A stretch of DNA of 64,000 bases from JAZKAR01 sp040389065 (GTDB taxonomy: Bacteria > Pseudomonadota > Gammaproteobacteria > Burkholderiales > Casimicrobiaceae). Where the stretch lies: NCBI GenBank assembly GCA_040389065.1, contig JAZKAR010000028.1, forward strand, positions 62,001 through 126,000, given 5' to 3'. Positions 1 through 8,532 of the stretch are shown piece after piece. Each line of letters starts with the position of its first letter. Position 1 is the stretch's first letter. The notes under the pieces are model-generated. The model saw only the letters and a program-made list of their open reading frames with translations, made no database searches and had not been told where the DNA came from. The position numbers were made by a program, and so were the translations under genes.

Positions 1-48
1 GAGTCCTTCTACCAGCCCCATGATAAGGGCCTTTAACATAAGCTCCAT
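1..48 (-). CDS. uppP: Undecaprenyl-diphosphatase UppP, N-terminal fragment (cut by window edge)
   Basis: The first 48 bases, read on the minus strand, encode MELMLKALIMGLVEGL before running off the window. This matches the very conserved start of UppP/BacA proteins (a hydrophobic helix followed by GxVEGxTEF). The family is an integral membrane enzyme that dephosphorylates undecaprenyl diphosphate to recycle the lipid carrier for peptidoglycan. An internal ATG at 37-39 has a GGAG four bases upstream and may be the true start, giving MLKALIMGLVEGL. Only 13-16 residues are visible, so the call rests on that short motif. Confidence 0.6.
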   Translation of the reverse strand, partial: MELMLKALIMGLVEGL

Positions 49-154
49 AATATGTGATTTCGCTTTCGCTATAAAAGACTTACTCTACCTCAAAGCGCTT
101 GATGAGATACAGTGTGTTTGTAAAATTTTTAAATACTGATAATTCGATAACAAA

Positions 155-183
155 AGGAAGAGTAGGATTTTCCTACTCTTCCT
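155..183 (-). terminator. Rho-independent terminator after the His/Lys-rich gene
   Basis: A perfect 13-bp inverted repeat (155-167 with 171-183) has a three-base loop. On the minus strand it is followed by TTTTG. It lies 26 bp beyond the stop codon at 209, so it most likely ends that transcript. Confidence 0.75.
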
Positions 184-208
184 GAGGTACAGCTAACGGT
201 ATAGTCAA

Positions 209-781
209 CTAGCGTTTTTTATGTTTACGTGCATGATGTGCATGGCTGTTACGCTTTTTTGAATGGTGATGCGCCGCTGATTTTGATTTACGGCTATGCG
301 CATGTTTAGCGTGTTTAGATTTTTTGGAGTGCTTATGGTGAGTGTATCTCGAGCGCTTAGCGTGTCGATGATGTTTTCTAGCGTGCCCGCGGAATTTTTC
401 TGTAATCGTTCCTGAATCACTTGCGCTATCAGTTGGCGGGGTAGAAGCTCGAGCGGTGCTGCGGTGGTGTCCGCGACGCTTTTGATCGCGCTCTAAACGA
501 TCCAACATGTCATAGTAAGCAGGGTTGCTTGAACGATCATACGCTGACCGTAGGCGGCTGCGTCCTTCTTCATTGCCTGCAGAGGGAGTCGCTGCGTTGC
601 CGGGAGGCATTAGAGGGTCATTTCTACGTGTATCAGGGGTAGAAAATGAGCTGCGTCCCGTTAGCGGTAAACTCTCTGATTCAGTATGATCTGCTGCACT
701 TTGTGCAGATAAGTTTGAACTATAAAGCGTGCAGCATATCAACGCAATATGAAGAAAAGAAGAGAAACGTGAGGGTTTCAT
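209..781 (-). CDS. Exported His/Lys-rich basic protein of unknown function
   Basis: The product of 190 aa begins with a signal peptide (MKPSRFSSFLHIALICC, cleavage probably after NLSA). A Ser/Pro-rich middle follows, with one predicted helix around SAYDRSSNPAYYDMLDRLERDQKR. The last ~70 residues are almost only His, Lys, Arg, Ser and Ala. The start at 781 is preferred over the upstream ATG at 844 because GGAG lies five bases before it and the signal peptide starts there. I do not recognise a family. The tail could bind metal or polyanions, by analogy with other His-rich or histone-like tails, but this is inference. A terminator follows directly. Confidence 0.65.
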   Translation of the reverse strand: MKPSRFSSFLHIALICCTLYSSNLSAQSAADHTESESLPLTGRSSFSTPDTRRNDPLMPPGNAATPSAGNEEGRSRLRSAYDRSSNPAYYDMLDRLERDQKRRGHHRSTARASTPPTDSASDSGTITEKFRGHARKHHRHAKRSRYTHHKHSKKSKHAKHAHSRKSKSAAHHHSKKRNSHAHHARKHKKR

Positions 782-923
782 TCGTACTCCATTTAAACAA
801 AAAAACGGCAAAAAGATAAGGCTATATGCCCTATACCTATTCATAAAGTTTTTCTAACTATCTCTCATGCAGTTTCTAAACGTCTCATGGGGGAATGAGG
901 TTGGCGAATAGCAAAGGGCTACG

Positions 924-1874
924 CTACGATAAGTTATCTAAATAGCGCTCGGCATCAAGTGCAGCCATACATCCTGTTCCTGCACTAGTAATGGCTTGCC
1001 GGTAAACATGGTCCGCCACATCTCCTGCTGCAAAAATACCTTCTACGCTGGTAGCTGTTGCATTACCCTCCGTACCGCTATGTACTTTAAGGTAACCATT
1101 ATGCATCTGAAGTTGGCCTTCAAATAGCTGGGTATTAGGCGTATGTCCAATCGCAATAAATACACCTTGAACGGCAAGCTCTTGTGTTGAGTGATCGTGG
1201 GTTGAGCGAATACGAATGCGATTGACGCCTTTATTGTCGCCTAATACCTCATCCAACTCACTATGCCAACGAATTTCAATAAGGCCCTCTTCAACTTTTT
1301 TGTTAAGCTTATCAATCAAGATAGCTTCTGCCCGAAAACGGTCACGGCGATGAATAATCGTTACTTTTTTAGCAATATTGGCAAGATATAAGGCTTCTTC
1401 TACCGCAGTATTGCCCCCGCCGACAACGGCTACATCTTGGCCTTTATAGAAAAAACCATCACAGGTGGCACACGCTGACACACCTTTTCCAGCAAAGGCT
1501 GCTTCAGAAGGAATACCCAGGTATTTAGCAGAAGCGCCTGTAGCAATGATAAGGGCATCACAGGTATAAACTCCGTTATCTCCTTCAAGCTTGAAAGGCC
1601 GCTCTGAAAGCGTTACTTTATTGATGTGATCAAACACACATTCTGTTTCAAAACGCTCTGCATGCAGGCGAAAGCGTTCCATCAGTTCAGGCCCTTGCAC
1701 TCCGGCGGCATCAGCAGGCCAATTATCAACATCTGTAGTGGTCATTAACTGACCACCTTGTGCCATTCCTGTAATTAATAATGGTTTAAGGTTAGCACGG
1801 GCAGCATAAACCGCTGCTGTGTAGCCAGCCGGCCCAGAACCTAAAATCAATAAGCGGGAATGGCGTTGAGACAT
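924..1874 (-). CDS. trxB: Thioredoxin reductase (NADPH)
   Basis: TrxB is a cytosolic flavoenzyme that passes electrons from NADPH through FAD and a redox disulfide to thioredoxin. The 316-aa product shows the FAD-binding GSGPAGYTAAVYAARA near residue 13 and the redox-active CATC at residues 135-138. It also has the NADPH-binding GGGNTAVEEALYLA and the C-terminal GIFAAGDV motif. Length matches the E. coli enzyme (about 320 aa). The start at 1874 (MSQRHSRLLILG) aligns with known TrxB and has AAGGA seven bases upstream; an ATG at 1904 would add ten unconserved residues. It is a single gene on the minus strand with a palindromic repeat upstream. Confidence 0.96.
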   Translation of the reverse strand: MSQRHSRLLILGSGPAGYTAAVYAARANLKPLLITGMAQGGQLMTTTDVDNWPADAAGVQGPELMERFRLHAERFETECVFDHINKVTLSERPFKLEGDNGVYTCDALIIATGASAKYLGIPSEAAFAGKGVSACATCDGFFYKGQDVAVVGGGNTAVEEALYLANIAKKVTIIHRRDRFRAEAILIDKLNKKVEEGLIEIRWHSELDEVLGDNKGVNRIRIRSTHDHSTQELAVQGVFIAIGHTPNTQLFEGQLQMHNGYLKVHSGTEGNATATSVEGIFAAGDVADHVYRQAITSAGTGCMAALDAERYLDNLS

Positions 1875-2046
1875 AGAAGTATCCTTTAAAAACAAACTAA
1901 ACATATATTAGAGTGTAGTACTGTGAGTTGTTGACGACATCAGCAAAAAAACGTTAAGAAAAAACTGATATCGCACATTTTGCATATTTTTCACATAACT
2001 AACGAAGCCATACTATGGTTCACAACAAGCTGCAAGTGTATTAAAT

Positions 2047-2153
2047 TTAGAAGTTATGCAGTTGGCTCTCTCTTCGTTATGGCAACTTGCCGTACTACTT
2101 GTACTGTCTACGTTGCCATGCGGGGCATCCGCTCAACTGCGTAACTCCTAAAA
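2047..2153. repeat. Dispersed palindromic repeat, copy A
   Basis: The ends form an inverted repeat of the type TAGAAGTTACGCAGTTG...CAACTGCGTAACTTCTA. The core contains GGCAACTTGCCGTACT and GTACTGTCTACGTTGCCATG. It lies between trxB and zapA. Related copies occur at 6888, 11395, 36248, 40172, 42017 (partial), 43858, 47062, 57509 and 61086. Confidence 0.85.
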
Positions 2154-2166
2154 TTAACATTACGCT

Positions 2167-2463
2167 CTATAAAACTTGAGAAATATTATTTTCAATATGA
2201 CGAATTTTTTCACGCAACGCTGTAGGCTCGATTAAAGGTTTAGCCGCTTGTAAATCGATAAGTTCTACTGCTAACTGCAGGCCTGCCAAAATAGCAATGC
2301 GTTCCATTCCGGTTGTATGCCCTGCATTTCGTAGGGAAGTAATTTTCTGTTCCAGCATGTCGGCAGCGGCTTTAAGTTTAAGCTGTTCTTCAGGTTTACA
2401 CGAAAGTAAAAATTCACGTTCCATAATATGAAGTGAAACTTGTTGATTTTGCTGGGTAGTCAT
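2167..2463 (-). CDS. zapA: Cell division protein ZapA
   Basis: ZapA binds and bundles FtsZ filaments at the division ring. The 98-aa product has the family layout. An N-terminal beta-rich part (VSLHIMEREFLLSCKPEEQ) is followed by the helix with AADMLEQKITSLR and RIAILAGLQLAVELIDLQ, then a C-terminal coiled coil. Length is near the usual 100-110 aa. The upstream gene at 2549 encodes the TIGR02449 protein that normally accompanies zapA in gammaproteobacteria. In many relatives a 6S RNA gene follows zapA; here only a palindromic repeat and trxB follow. Confidence 0.9.
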   Translation of the reverse strand: MTTQQNQQVSLHIMEREFLLSCKPEEQLKLKAAADMLEQKITSLRNAGHTTGMERIAILAGLQLAVELIDLQAAKPLIEPTALREKIRHIENNISQVL

Positions 2464-2548
2464 AGTCGAAATATCCTGTCATTTAACTCTAAGGGTTGAC
2501 GCTAGCAGTAGCGTCGTCGTGATATAACTAGCATTCTATAAAAACAAC

Positions 2549-2803
2549 TTAATTTGGTAAGGTATGTAACAAGGTTCCAATACGCTGTGAAGCTTGCTCG
2601 ATCTTTAATTCAAGCGCCTGCTTTTCAGCATTCAGGGCTTGTTTTCCAGCGTTTAAGCTTTGTTTGTCAGTCTCTAGGCTTTGTTTATCTGCTTTTAAAG
2701 TCTCTATTGTTGCTTTAAGCTGATTATTTTCTGATTGAAGCGATTGATAACGCTCTATAAGCGCTTTTAAGCGCTCTTCTAAGGCCAAAAACTCCTTATC
2801 CAT
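2549..2803 (-). CDS. TIGR02449-type coiled-coil protein (zapA partner)
   Basis: The 84-aa product is almost entirely coiled coil: MDKEFLALEERLKALIERYQ, then SLQSENNQLKATIETLKADKQ and near-identical Lys-Gln-Ser/Ala-Leu heptads. This fits the TIGR02449 family of short proteins encoded just upstream of zapA in gammaproteobacteria, probably ZapB-like division factors. An insertion of repeated KQSLETDKQSLNAGKQALN units makes it somewhat longer than the usual ~65 aa. The gap of 85 bp to zapA allows co-transcription. The precise role is not established. Confidence 0.8.
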   Translation of the reverse strand: MDKEFLALEERLKALIERYQSLQSENNQLKATIETLKADKQSLETDKQSLNAGKQALNAEKQALELKIEQASQRIGTLLHTLPN

Positions 2804-3874
2804 GATTGATGCTCCCTAAAACTAAGGCTGATAAACCGAGGTTTGAACTGAAAAATAAAATAATATTATGGTTATTCACGGTTTGTATTTCGCAGGCTAG
2901 TGGTTTGTCATCTCTTACACTACTCTAGCCAAAGCAAAGGTTTGAAAGAGTTACCTTATTCATTAAGGGTTAGCAAGCAAACCGATTGGGCGCCATAGGT
3001 AATGGATAACAAGCCATCGATACAGAGTAAAATTTTGCTGGAAGCGATGCCATCTTTGAAATAGCAGGGCTGAAGCAGTTTAACAAAGGAGTTCAACTCT
3101 ACTCAAGCTAATACTCGGTTTTAAGATAAGGATGTTGCACCTCAAGAGCACTATTTTTCGCGAAATACTAAGGGTAACGTTTGAATCAATCAGTTTAATA
3201 TCAGAGTAAATAAACGAAAGGAAATAAGCATCCTATAGGCCAAAGATTTATTGTGTGAAAAAACTAGTAAATATATATAAAAAATAAGAAAAAAGCATAA
3301 GGCTAGAGATTGTTATAGAGGGCAGGGAAGACGGCGGCAAAGAGCTGCTTCGTTGGTTATAGGCATAAGTTTTAAAGTTGAGTTTATAATTAACGTATTC
3401 AATTCGTACGAGATGGCTAAAGATTGCTAAATTTTTTTTGAAATCGTTTGTATAACCAAAAAAAGCGATGGTTTTCTACGTGCATAGCGTATCAATCCAT
3501 ATTGAAGAGTATATATCGTGTTTTTTCACATGAGCCGATTTGTATAGCTAGCGTGTCTTTTTACTCTTTTCGTATTTGATTCTTGAAACCGCCTCTTGCC
3601 CTACAAAAAACGTATCGATTTTATTCTGTAATTTCACCGAGACGTAACTTTAAAGAAACAGTAGCACTGCTGTTATTGTTGTTTGTAGAGGGGATGGAAT
3701 ATTGAATCGAGTGTAAAACCTTGTTTTGTTAGGGGGAGCGGGGATAAGTGGCGCTCTTTGTTATATACTATAATATTGCATAAGCATTTATTCATCACTC
3801 GTGTTATAAGTCGTTTTAGAAAAAATTCAGGCGTTGGTTCGGGATAAGCATGTGTCTATAAAAAGGAAATTATT
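2804..3874. other. Intergenic region without recognisable gene
   Basis: This 1.07-kb AT-rich stretch separates the divergent zapA and decarboxylase transcripts. No open frame longer than about 20-30 codons with a plausible start and Shine-Dalgarno was seen. It must carry both promoters. Confidence 0.5.
3769..3774 (+). promoter_or_regulatory. Candidate -10 element upstream of the decarboxylase operon
   Basis: A perfect TATAAT lies about 100 bp before the start at 3875. No good -35 hexamer is visible at the right spacing, so this is a weak assignment. Confidence 0.35.
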
Positions 3875-5077
3875 GTGATGCTTTCAGACAAAATTGAGCA
3901 AGCGATTCGATCGCATACCCAACAAAAAAATGGGCGAAGTTTTTATCTCTATGATACGACTCACATGCGAGGAAAAATTGCCTATCTGAAATCGATCATG
4001 CCCGAGAATGTGCATATATTTTATGCAATGAAAGCGAATCCTCATGCAGCTTTTCTCGGTGCAGCGCTAGAATCAAAAGTAGAAGGCATTGAAATTGCAA
4101 GTTTGGGCGAGGGCAAAAGGGCATTAGCCGCCGGTTTCAGACCTAATCAAATTATTTTCACAGGCCCGGGAAAATCTCCTGAAGAATTACTGTGGAGTGT
4201 TCAAAATGAAATTCGTACCGTTCATATTGAATCGTTAACAGAAGCCTACCGCCTTAATTCTATTTGTAAATTGCTCAATACCAAACAAGATATTTTGGTG
4301 CGTGTTAATCCCAATTTTGATATTCATGATGCACAAGCCAATTTTTCTGGCGGTTCACGTAAGTTAGGGGTAGATGAAGAAAAGTTACCTGAATTTATGC
4401 CAGAAATTTTAGGTTTAGAGCACCTTAATTTTCGTGGATTACATGTGTATGCTGCTTCAGGTGTACTAAAAGTCAGTGATTTATTAATGAACTGCGAATT
4501 GGTATTTAAAATGGCGCAGAACATTGAAGCTGAATTTAGAAATGTACGCTGCGATATAATTGATTTTGGTGGAGGTTTCGGAATTGATTATCTAGAGCGT
4601 GGAGAACATTTTTCTCCTGAGCAGTATGCTGAGGGCTTAAATGATTTAATTGCACTTTATAATTTTAAAAATCGTTCGTTTGTGCTGGAGTTAGGGCGTT
4701 ATTTAACTGCTGATTCAGGCTGGTACTGTACAGAGATTCTTGATATTAAAGACAGCCGCGGTAAAAAACAAATTGTTTGCGCAGGGGGAACTAACCATTT
4801 TCGACGCCCTGCGGCATTGTCGATTAATCATCCCGTAGTGATTATGCCCATGAAACAACCGCCTTTTTATCGAGGCCAAGAGTTTGCTTCGGAGGAAGAA
4901 AGCTATATTGGTGGGCCTTTATGCAATTCAGCAGATAAAATTGCTAATAATGTGTTTATTAAAGAAGCACATATTGGAGATATAGCCGTTTTTTGTTTAG
5001 CAGGAGCCTATGGTTTAAGCATGTCGCATTTAGATTTTTTGAGCCATGCGCGCCCTGAAGAAATAGTGATTGCATAA
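3875..5077 (+). CDS. PLP-dependent fold-type III decarboxylase (LysA/PvsE-like)
   Basis: The 400-aa product belongs to the alanine-racemase-fold decarboxylases. Key marks are FYAMKANP with the PLP lysine at about residue 53, EIASLGE, FTGPGKS, the Gly-rich phosphate loop DFGGGFGIDY, ELGRYLTADSG, and the C-terminal GPLCNSADKI with the active-site Cys followed by GAYGLSMS. DAP decarboxylases have EPGR where this has ELGR, a form I associate with siderophore-type enzymes such as PvsE or SbnH. The true substrate (diaminopimelate, citryl-diaminopropionate or another carboxy-amine) is therefore open. AAGGA lies upstream and GTG 3875 or ATG 3878 can serve as start. It is followed after 33 bp by an aspartoacylase-like gene, probably in one operon. 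Confidence 0.85.
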   Translation: MMLSDKIEQAIRSHTQQKNGRSFYLYDTTHMRGKIAYLKSIMPENVHIFYAMKANPHAAFLGAALESKVEGIEIASLGEGKRALAAGFRPNQIIFTGPGKSPEELLWSVQNEIRTVHIESLTEAYRLNSICKLLNTKQDILVRVNPNFDIHDAQANFSGGSRKLGVDEEKLPEFMPEILGLEHLNFRGLHVYAASGVLKVSDLLMNCELVFKMAQNIEAEFRNVRCDIIDFGGGFGIDYLERGEHFSPEQYAEGLNDLIALYNFKNRSFVLELGRYLTADSGWYCTEILDIKDSRGKKQIVCAGGTNHFRRPAALSINHPVVIMPMKQPPFYRGQEFASEEESYIGGPLCNSADKIANNVFIKEAHIGDIAVFCLAGAYGLSMSHLDFLSHARPEEIVIA

Positions 5078-5110
5078 TTATATAAAGAATTTTTTGATAA
5101 GTTACCTATT

Positions 5111-6031
5111 ATGACTGTTAAAATACTAAATTATCATGCATTAGAGCCAGGTACTACATTAGCAGTTTTAGGCGCTATTCATGGAAATGAACGGTGTGGC
5201 CCTGAAGCAATGGCTCGCCTAATTCAAGAGTTAGATGCCGGACATATTCGCCTAAAACATGGCACATTATTATTAATGCCCGTTGCTAATCCGCGAGCCT
5301 ATGAAAAAAATGTTCGTTATATTGAACGAAATTTAAATAGGCATCTTTATCCTAAAAAAGCAAAGCATTATTATGAGGATTATTTAGATCCTATTGTATG
5401 CGGTTTTATTGATAAAGCTGATGTATTGCTTGATTTGCATTCTTATGCCTCACAAGGCGAAGCATTTATTTTTTTAGATGGGTCTAACCCTGAGGAAGCA
5501 GATTATGCCCGCTCAATTGGTGTTCGTAATTTTGTGTATGGATGGGAGCAAGCATTTGGTGTGGAGCATGATAAAGAATCACAAGGCACCACTGAATATG
5601 CAAGAATCAATAATAATACACTAGCAATTACGCTTGAGTGTGGTAATCATCAAGACCCTTTAAATGCTGAAATTGGTTATCGTGCAATTATCATGACACT
5701 AGCTTATTTTAATATGCTTGATACTGAGTGCTTGGCAGCACAAGAACACGAAAATTATAAAAAGAAATTTCAAGATGAAGCAACTAGCCAGCGCTGTGTA
5801 AAAATGAAAACGGTTTATTATCGCGAAGAAGATGCATCGCTTGCTAAACCCTGGCGGCATTTTGATTTTATAGCACAAAATGAAGCGATTATTTATAACG
5901 GTAACGATGCTATTCTTGCGCCCGAAGATGGCTATATTATCTTGCCAAAAATAGATGCAAAAATAGGAGAAGAGTGGCTGTATTTTGGTGCTTCTACGCC
6001 TTTTCCATTAAGCCATTATCCTATTTCATGA
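5111..6031 (+). CDS. Succinylglutamate desuccinylase/aspartoacylase family hydrolase
   Basis: The 306-aa product is a zinc carboxypeptidase-fold amidohydrolase. The first zinc ligands are in AIHGNERCGPEA near residue 24, an Arg-rich substrate loop is seen in RYIERNLNR, and the third ligand His is in LLDLHSYASQGE. The catalytic Glu is likely in ITLECGNHQDP. A C-terminal beta domain ends with DGYIILPK. AstE and aspartoacylase cleave N-acyl amino acids; pairing with a PLP decarboxylase suggests removal of an acyl group from an amino-acid substrate or product, which is inference. No other ast arginine-catabolism genes are nearby, so an AstE role is not supported. Confidence 0.8.
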   Translation: MTVKILNYHALEPGTTLAVLGAIHGNERCGPEAMARLIQELDAGHIRLKHGTLLLMPVANPRAYEKNVRYIERNLNRHLYPKKAKHYYEDYLDPIVCGFIDKADVLLDLHSYASQGEAFIFLDGSNPEEADYARSIGVRNFVYGWEQAFGVEHDKESQGTTEYARINNNTLAITLECGNHQDPLNAEIGYRAIIMTLAYFNMLDTECLAAQEHENYKKKFQDEATSQRCVKMKTVYYREEDASLAKPWRHFDFIAQNEAIIYNGNDAILAPEDGYIILPKIDAKIGEEWLYFGASTPFPLSHYPIS

Positions 6032-6271
6032 AAAATAATTGAAGGCCCTATTACTCTATTATTAATAATCTCTTTTATAAATTTTAGATACATATTTAAA
6101 AAATAACCGTTTATATTTTAATGAATGTAAAAGCATAGTTTTAAAGTCTGAGTTTGGATTTGTAGTTAATTATTAAAATAAATACCATATTATTATTTTG
6201 ATCATAGGTTCTCATGATTGAATGAAGATAAAATAGATGATTAAGCATGTTATTAAGGCGAATGGTATTAC

Positions 6272-6850
6272 ATGATGAATAGAAAATTATTGTTATGTAT
6301 ATTTACTGTAGTAAGTAGCATAAGTGTTCTTGCAGGATGTGATTTTCATGATCGAGTGGTCGAGGCAGTTATACCGCAACATATTTTTTATACGCGCACA
6401 GATATTCAAAAAAGAATTGCAGAGCGTTGGAACGTTGATAAAAAATCGCTAGGCTTTGCGATTAAAATAGATTCTCCTCAAATTGAGTTAGTGCCTGATA
6501 CAAATCGCTTAAAATGTAGTTTTAAACTTAGTATAAGACCTCCTTTATCTTCTCATGAACTTAGAGGTTCATTAGTTGTTTCAGGGGCATTACGTTTTGA
6601 TGCGCCTAGCCGAAAAATTTATTTGGTGAATACAGAAATAATTGCTATTAATAGCGAAGGCTCACCTTTTGAGGCTCCTATTGTGCAGCTAATTTCAGGT
6701 TTATTTGGCGGTACATTAACGGATATTAAGCTTTATGAACTTAAACCAGAAGATTTGCGCTTTGCAGGAGTAATGTTTGACCCAATAGGCTTTACTGTGC
6801 AAGAAAAAGGCATTGAGGTTCAACTCGAACCTCATGCTAAAGCTAGTTAA
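6272..6850 (+). CDS. DUF1439 (YceB-like) lipoprotein
   Basis: The 192-aa product has a type II signal peptide with lipobox VLAGC (Cys near residue 23). A domain follows that resembles the DUF1439/YceB family of outer-membrane lipoproteins with a lipid-binding-like fold: YTRTDIQKRIAERW, the strand-rich middle LSIRPPLSSHELRGSLVVSG, and KIYLVNTEIIAI. The function of the family is not established. It stands alone between the aspartoacylase-like gene and a convergent sensor kinase, with palindromic repeat B directly after the stop. Confidence 0.75.
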   Translation: MMNRKLLLCIFTVVSSISVLAGCDFHDRVVEAVIPQHIFYTRTDIQKRIAERWNVDKKSLGFAIKIDSPQIELVPDTNRLKCSFKLSIRPPLSSHELRGSLVVSGALRFDAPSRKIYLVNTEIIAINSEGSPFEAPIVQLISGLFGGTLTDIKLYELKPEDLRFAGVMFDPIGFTVQEKGIEVQLEPHAKAS

Positions 6851-6887
6851 TATTGTAGTATTTAATTTGCTAAAAAATTATTAAAGC

Positions 6888-6992
6888 TAGAGGTTACGCA
6901 GTTGGGTTCTATCAAGGCTTGGCAATGCAGACAGTACATGGAGTACGGCAAGTGGCCAACACGCCGAGAGAACCCGACTGCGTAATCTCTAA
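6888..6992. repeat. Dispersed palindromic repeat, copy B
   Basis: Inverted-repeat ends TAGAGGTTACGCAGTTGGGTTCT and its partner at 6966-6992 enclose a core that is the reverse complement of copy A (GCAATGCAGACAGTACATGGAGTACGGCAAG is split here across 6923-6952). It sits between two convergent genes, where it could also act as a bidirectional transcript end. Confidence 0.85.
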
Positions 6993-6996
6993 AAGC

Positions 6997-8355
6997 TTAA
7001 CTTTCTTTCGAAGTCGCTATGGGAAGCTGAATATCAACTCGTAAACCCTTTTCTGGGCGATTTGTCGCCTTAATGAGGCCACCGTGAGCAATAATGGCTC
7101 TGCGTGCAATGGCTAGCCCCAAACCATAGCCTGCGGTAGAAATTTGTGACTGGCTTCGATAAAAAGGTTCAAAAACCATTTCAATATCTTGCTCAGGAAT
7201 CCCAAGCCCTTGATCAGTGACAGAAATAACAACGTATTGAGAGTGGCTAGTATTAATTTCAACGGTTACAGAGGTATGCTCAGGCGTATATTTGATGGCA
7301 TTGCGAATTACATTTTCAATAGCACGATATAAAAGTTTTGCTCGCCCTTGAATAAGCACTTCATTGCCTGGTTCAAAAATAAGATGTCGATGATGCGTTT
7401 CTGCTTCAAAGCGGGCATCTTCAGCAATGGCGTTTATCATTTCCATTAAATCAAAATATTCATCGGAATTTTCATTAATTTTACTTTCTAGGCGCGATAA
7501 TGTGAGTAGTTCGCCTACTAGTAGATCAAAGCGCGTGACTTCCTGTTCAATGCGCTCTAAATAACTTTGCATTTTATCGGGTTGTTGCCGTGCTAAGCCA
7601 ATTACAGCTTGCAATCGTGCTAACGGTGAGCGAAGTTCGTGCGATACATCATGCAGTAGCCGCTTTTGTGAACCCACCAACTGCTGAATTTTTTGAGCCA
7701 TATGATCAAAATTGCGTCCTAAATCTGCAATTTCATCACGTTGGTTATCCATAAGCGGCGCTACACGTGTTTCAAGGTTTCCTGCTGAAACAGCATCAAG
7801 TGCCCAGCGTAAATGACGAATCGGTTTTGAAAAGTACCAGGCCAGAAAAGCACTGCATCCTAAGCTAGCAATCACCCCTAACAGTATAGGCACAAGAAAA
7901 GGGGAGGTAGGCTCTTTGGGCGGATGCCTTATATCATCAAATCGAGCCTCACTTTTAGGTACAAATAATACATATTTGGTTCCATCTGCCAATGTGATTT
8001 TTCGAACGATATGAAGGTCGGAATTTTCGTTAAGAAGTTTTTGCGCGCGTGTAAACGTTATTTCAGGTACAGGACGATTCAAAATTTCTTTTTTATTATT
8101 ATCAACGACATATACTTGAGGAAAGCGATCTTTCTCAAAGCTTTTTAAGAATATTTTTAAAAACTCAGGGCCTTCTTGCCTTAATGTATGCGAAGCAATT
8201 TTAATCATATACAAGCTTCGCGGCCCAGTTGCTAATTCGTAAAGAGGATACTCAATCGCTTTTTTTTGCCACCAAACCGTTGCGCCTACACTAGCAGCAA
8301 TCATGAGCAACACGATTAAAAAAGAATAAAAAAATTTCCAAAATAAACGTCCCAC
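6997..8355 (-). CDS. CpxA-like membrane sensor histidine kinase
   Basis: The 452-aa product has the CpxA layout: a first membrane helix at residues ~8-28, a periplasmic sensor of about 120 residues, a second helix at ~150-173, and a HAMP linker. The HisKA box follows with the phospho-accepting His239 in HDVSHELRSPLARLQ, then HATPase_c motifs NVIRNAIKYTP (N box), DQGLGIPEQDIE (G1) and YGLGLAIARR (G2). It probably senses envelope conditions and phosphorylates the regulator encoded upstream at 8533. An unusual 177-bp gap with a hairpin separates the two genes. The true signal is unknown. Confidence 0.9.
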   Translation of the reverse strand: MGRLFWKFFYSFLIVLLMIAASVGATVWWQKKAIEYPLYELATGPRSLYMIKIASHTLRQEGPEFLKIFLKSFEKDRFPQVYVVDNNKKEILNRPVPEITFTRAQKLLNENSDLHIVRKITLADGTKYVLFVPKSEARFDDIRHPPKEPTSPFLVPILLGVIASLGCSAFLAWYFSKPIRHLRWALDAVSAGNLETRVAPLMDNQRDEIADLGRNFDHMAQKIQQLVGSQKRLLHDVSHELRSPLARLQAVIGLARQQPDKMQSYLERIEQEVTRFDLLVGELLTLSRLESKINENSDEYFDLMEMINAIAEDARFEAETHHRHLIFEPGNEVLIQGRAKLLYRAIENVIRNAIKYTPEHTSVTVEINTSHSQYVVISVTDQGLGIPEQDIEMVFEPFYRSQSQISTAGYGLGLAIARRAIIAHGGLIKATNRPEKGLRVDIQLPIATSKES

Positions 8356-8468
8356 ATGTAACCCTTAGCAAAAAATATGAAGTTGTAAATGAAGTTGTTA
8401 TGGGAGGAGAATAATGCAGGAAGCTAAGAAAATAGAGGCACACTACTGGGAGTTTAAAGTGTTATGAG

Positions 8469-8496
8469 GCCGAGGCTCTTATACCATAGCCCCGGC
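8469..8496 (-). other. Hairpin in the regulator-kinase intergenic space
   Basis: A 9-bp stem with one G-U pair (8469-8477 with 8488-8496) lies in the 177-bp gap between the response regulator and the kinase. It has no T-run, so it may be an mRNA processing or attenuation structure rather than a terminator. Confidence 0.35.
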
Positions 8497-8532
8497 AGCA
8501 TTAAAAACCGATAGAGTGTTAACGTAAAAAAA

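Noticed and set aside
2047..2166. 6S RNA gene downstream of zapA
   Set aside because: This space is filled by a palindromic repeat; no 6S-like long hairpin with open centre was seen.
3002..3064. 20-codon frame MDNKPSIQSKILLEAMPSLK possibly an argB start remnant
   Set aside because: Too short to distinguish from chance; no further similarity follows.
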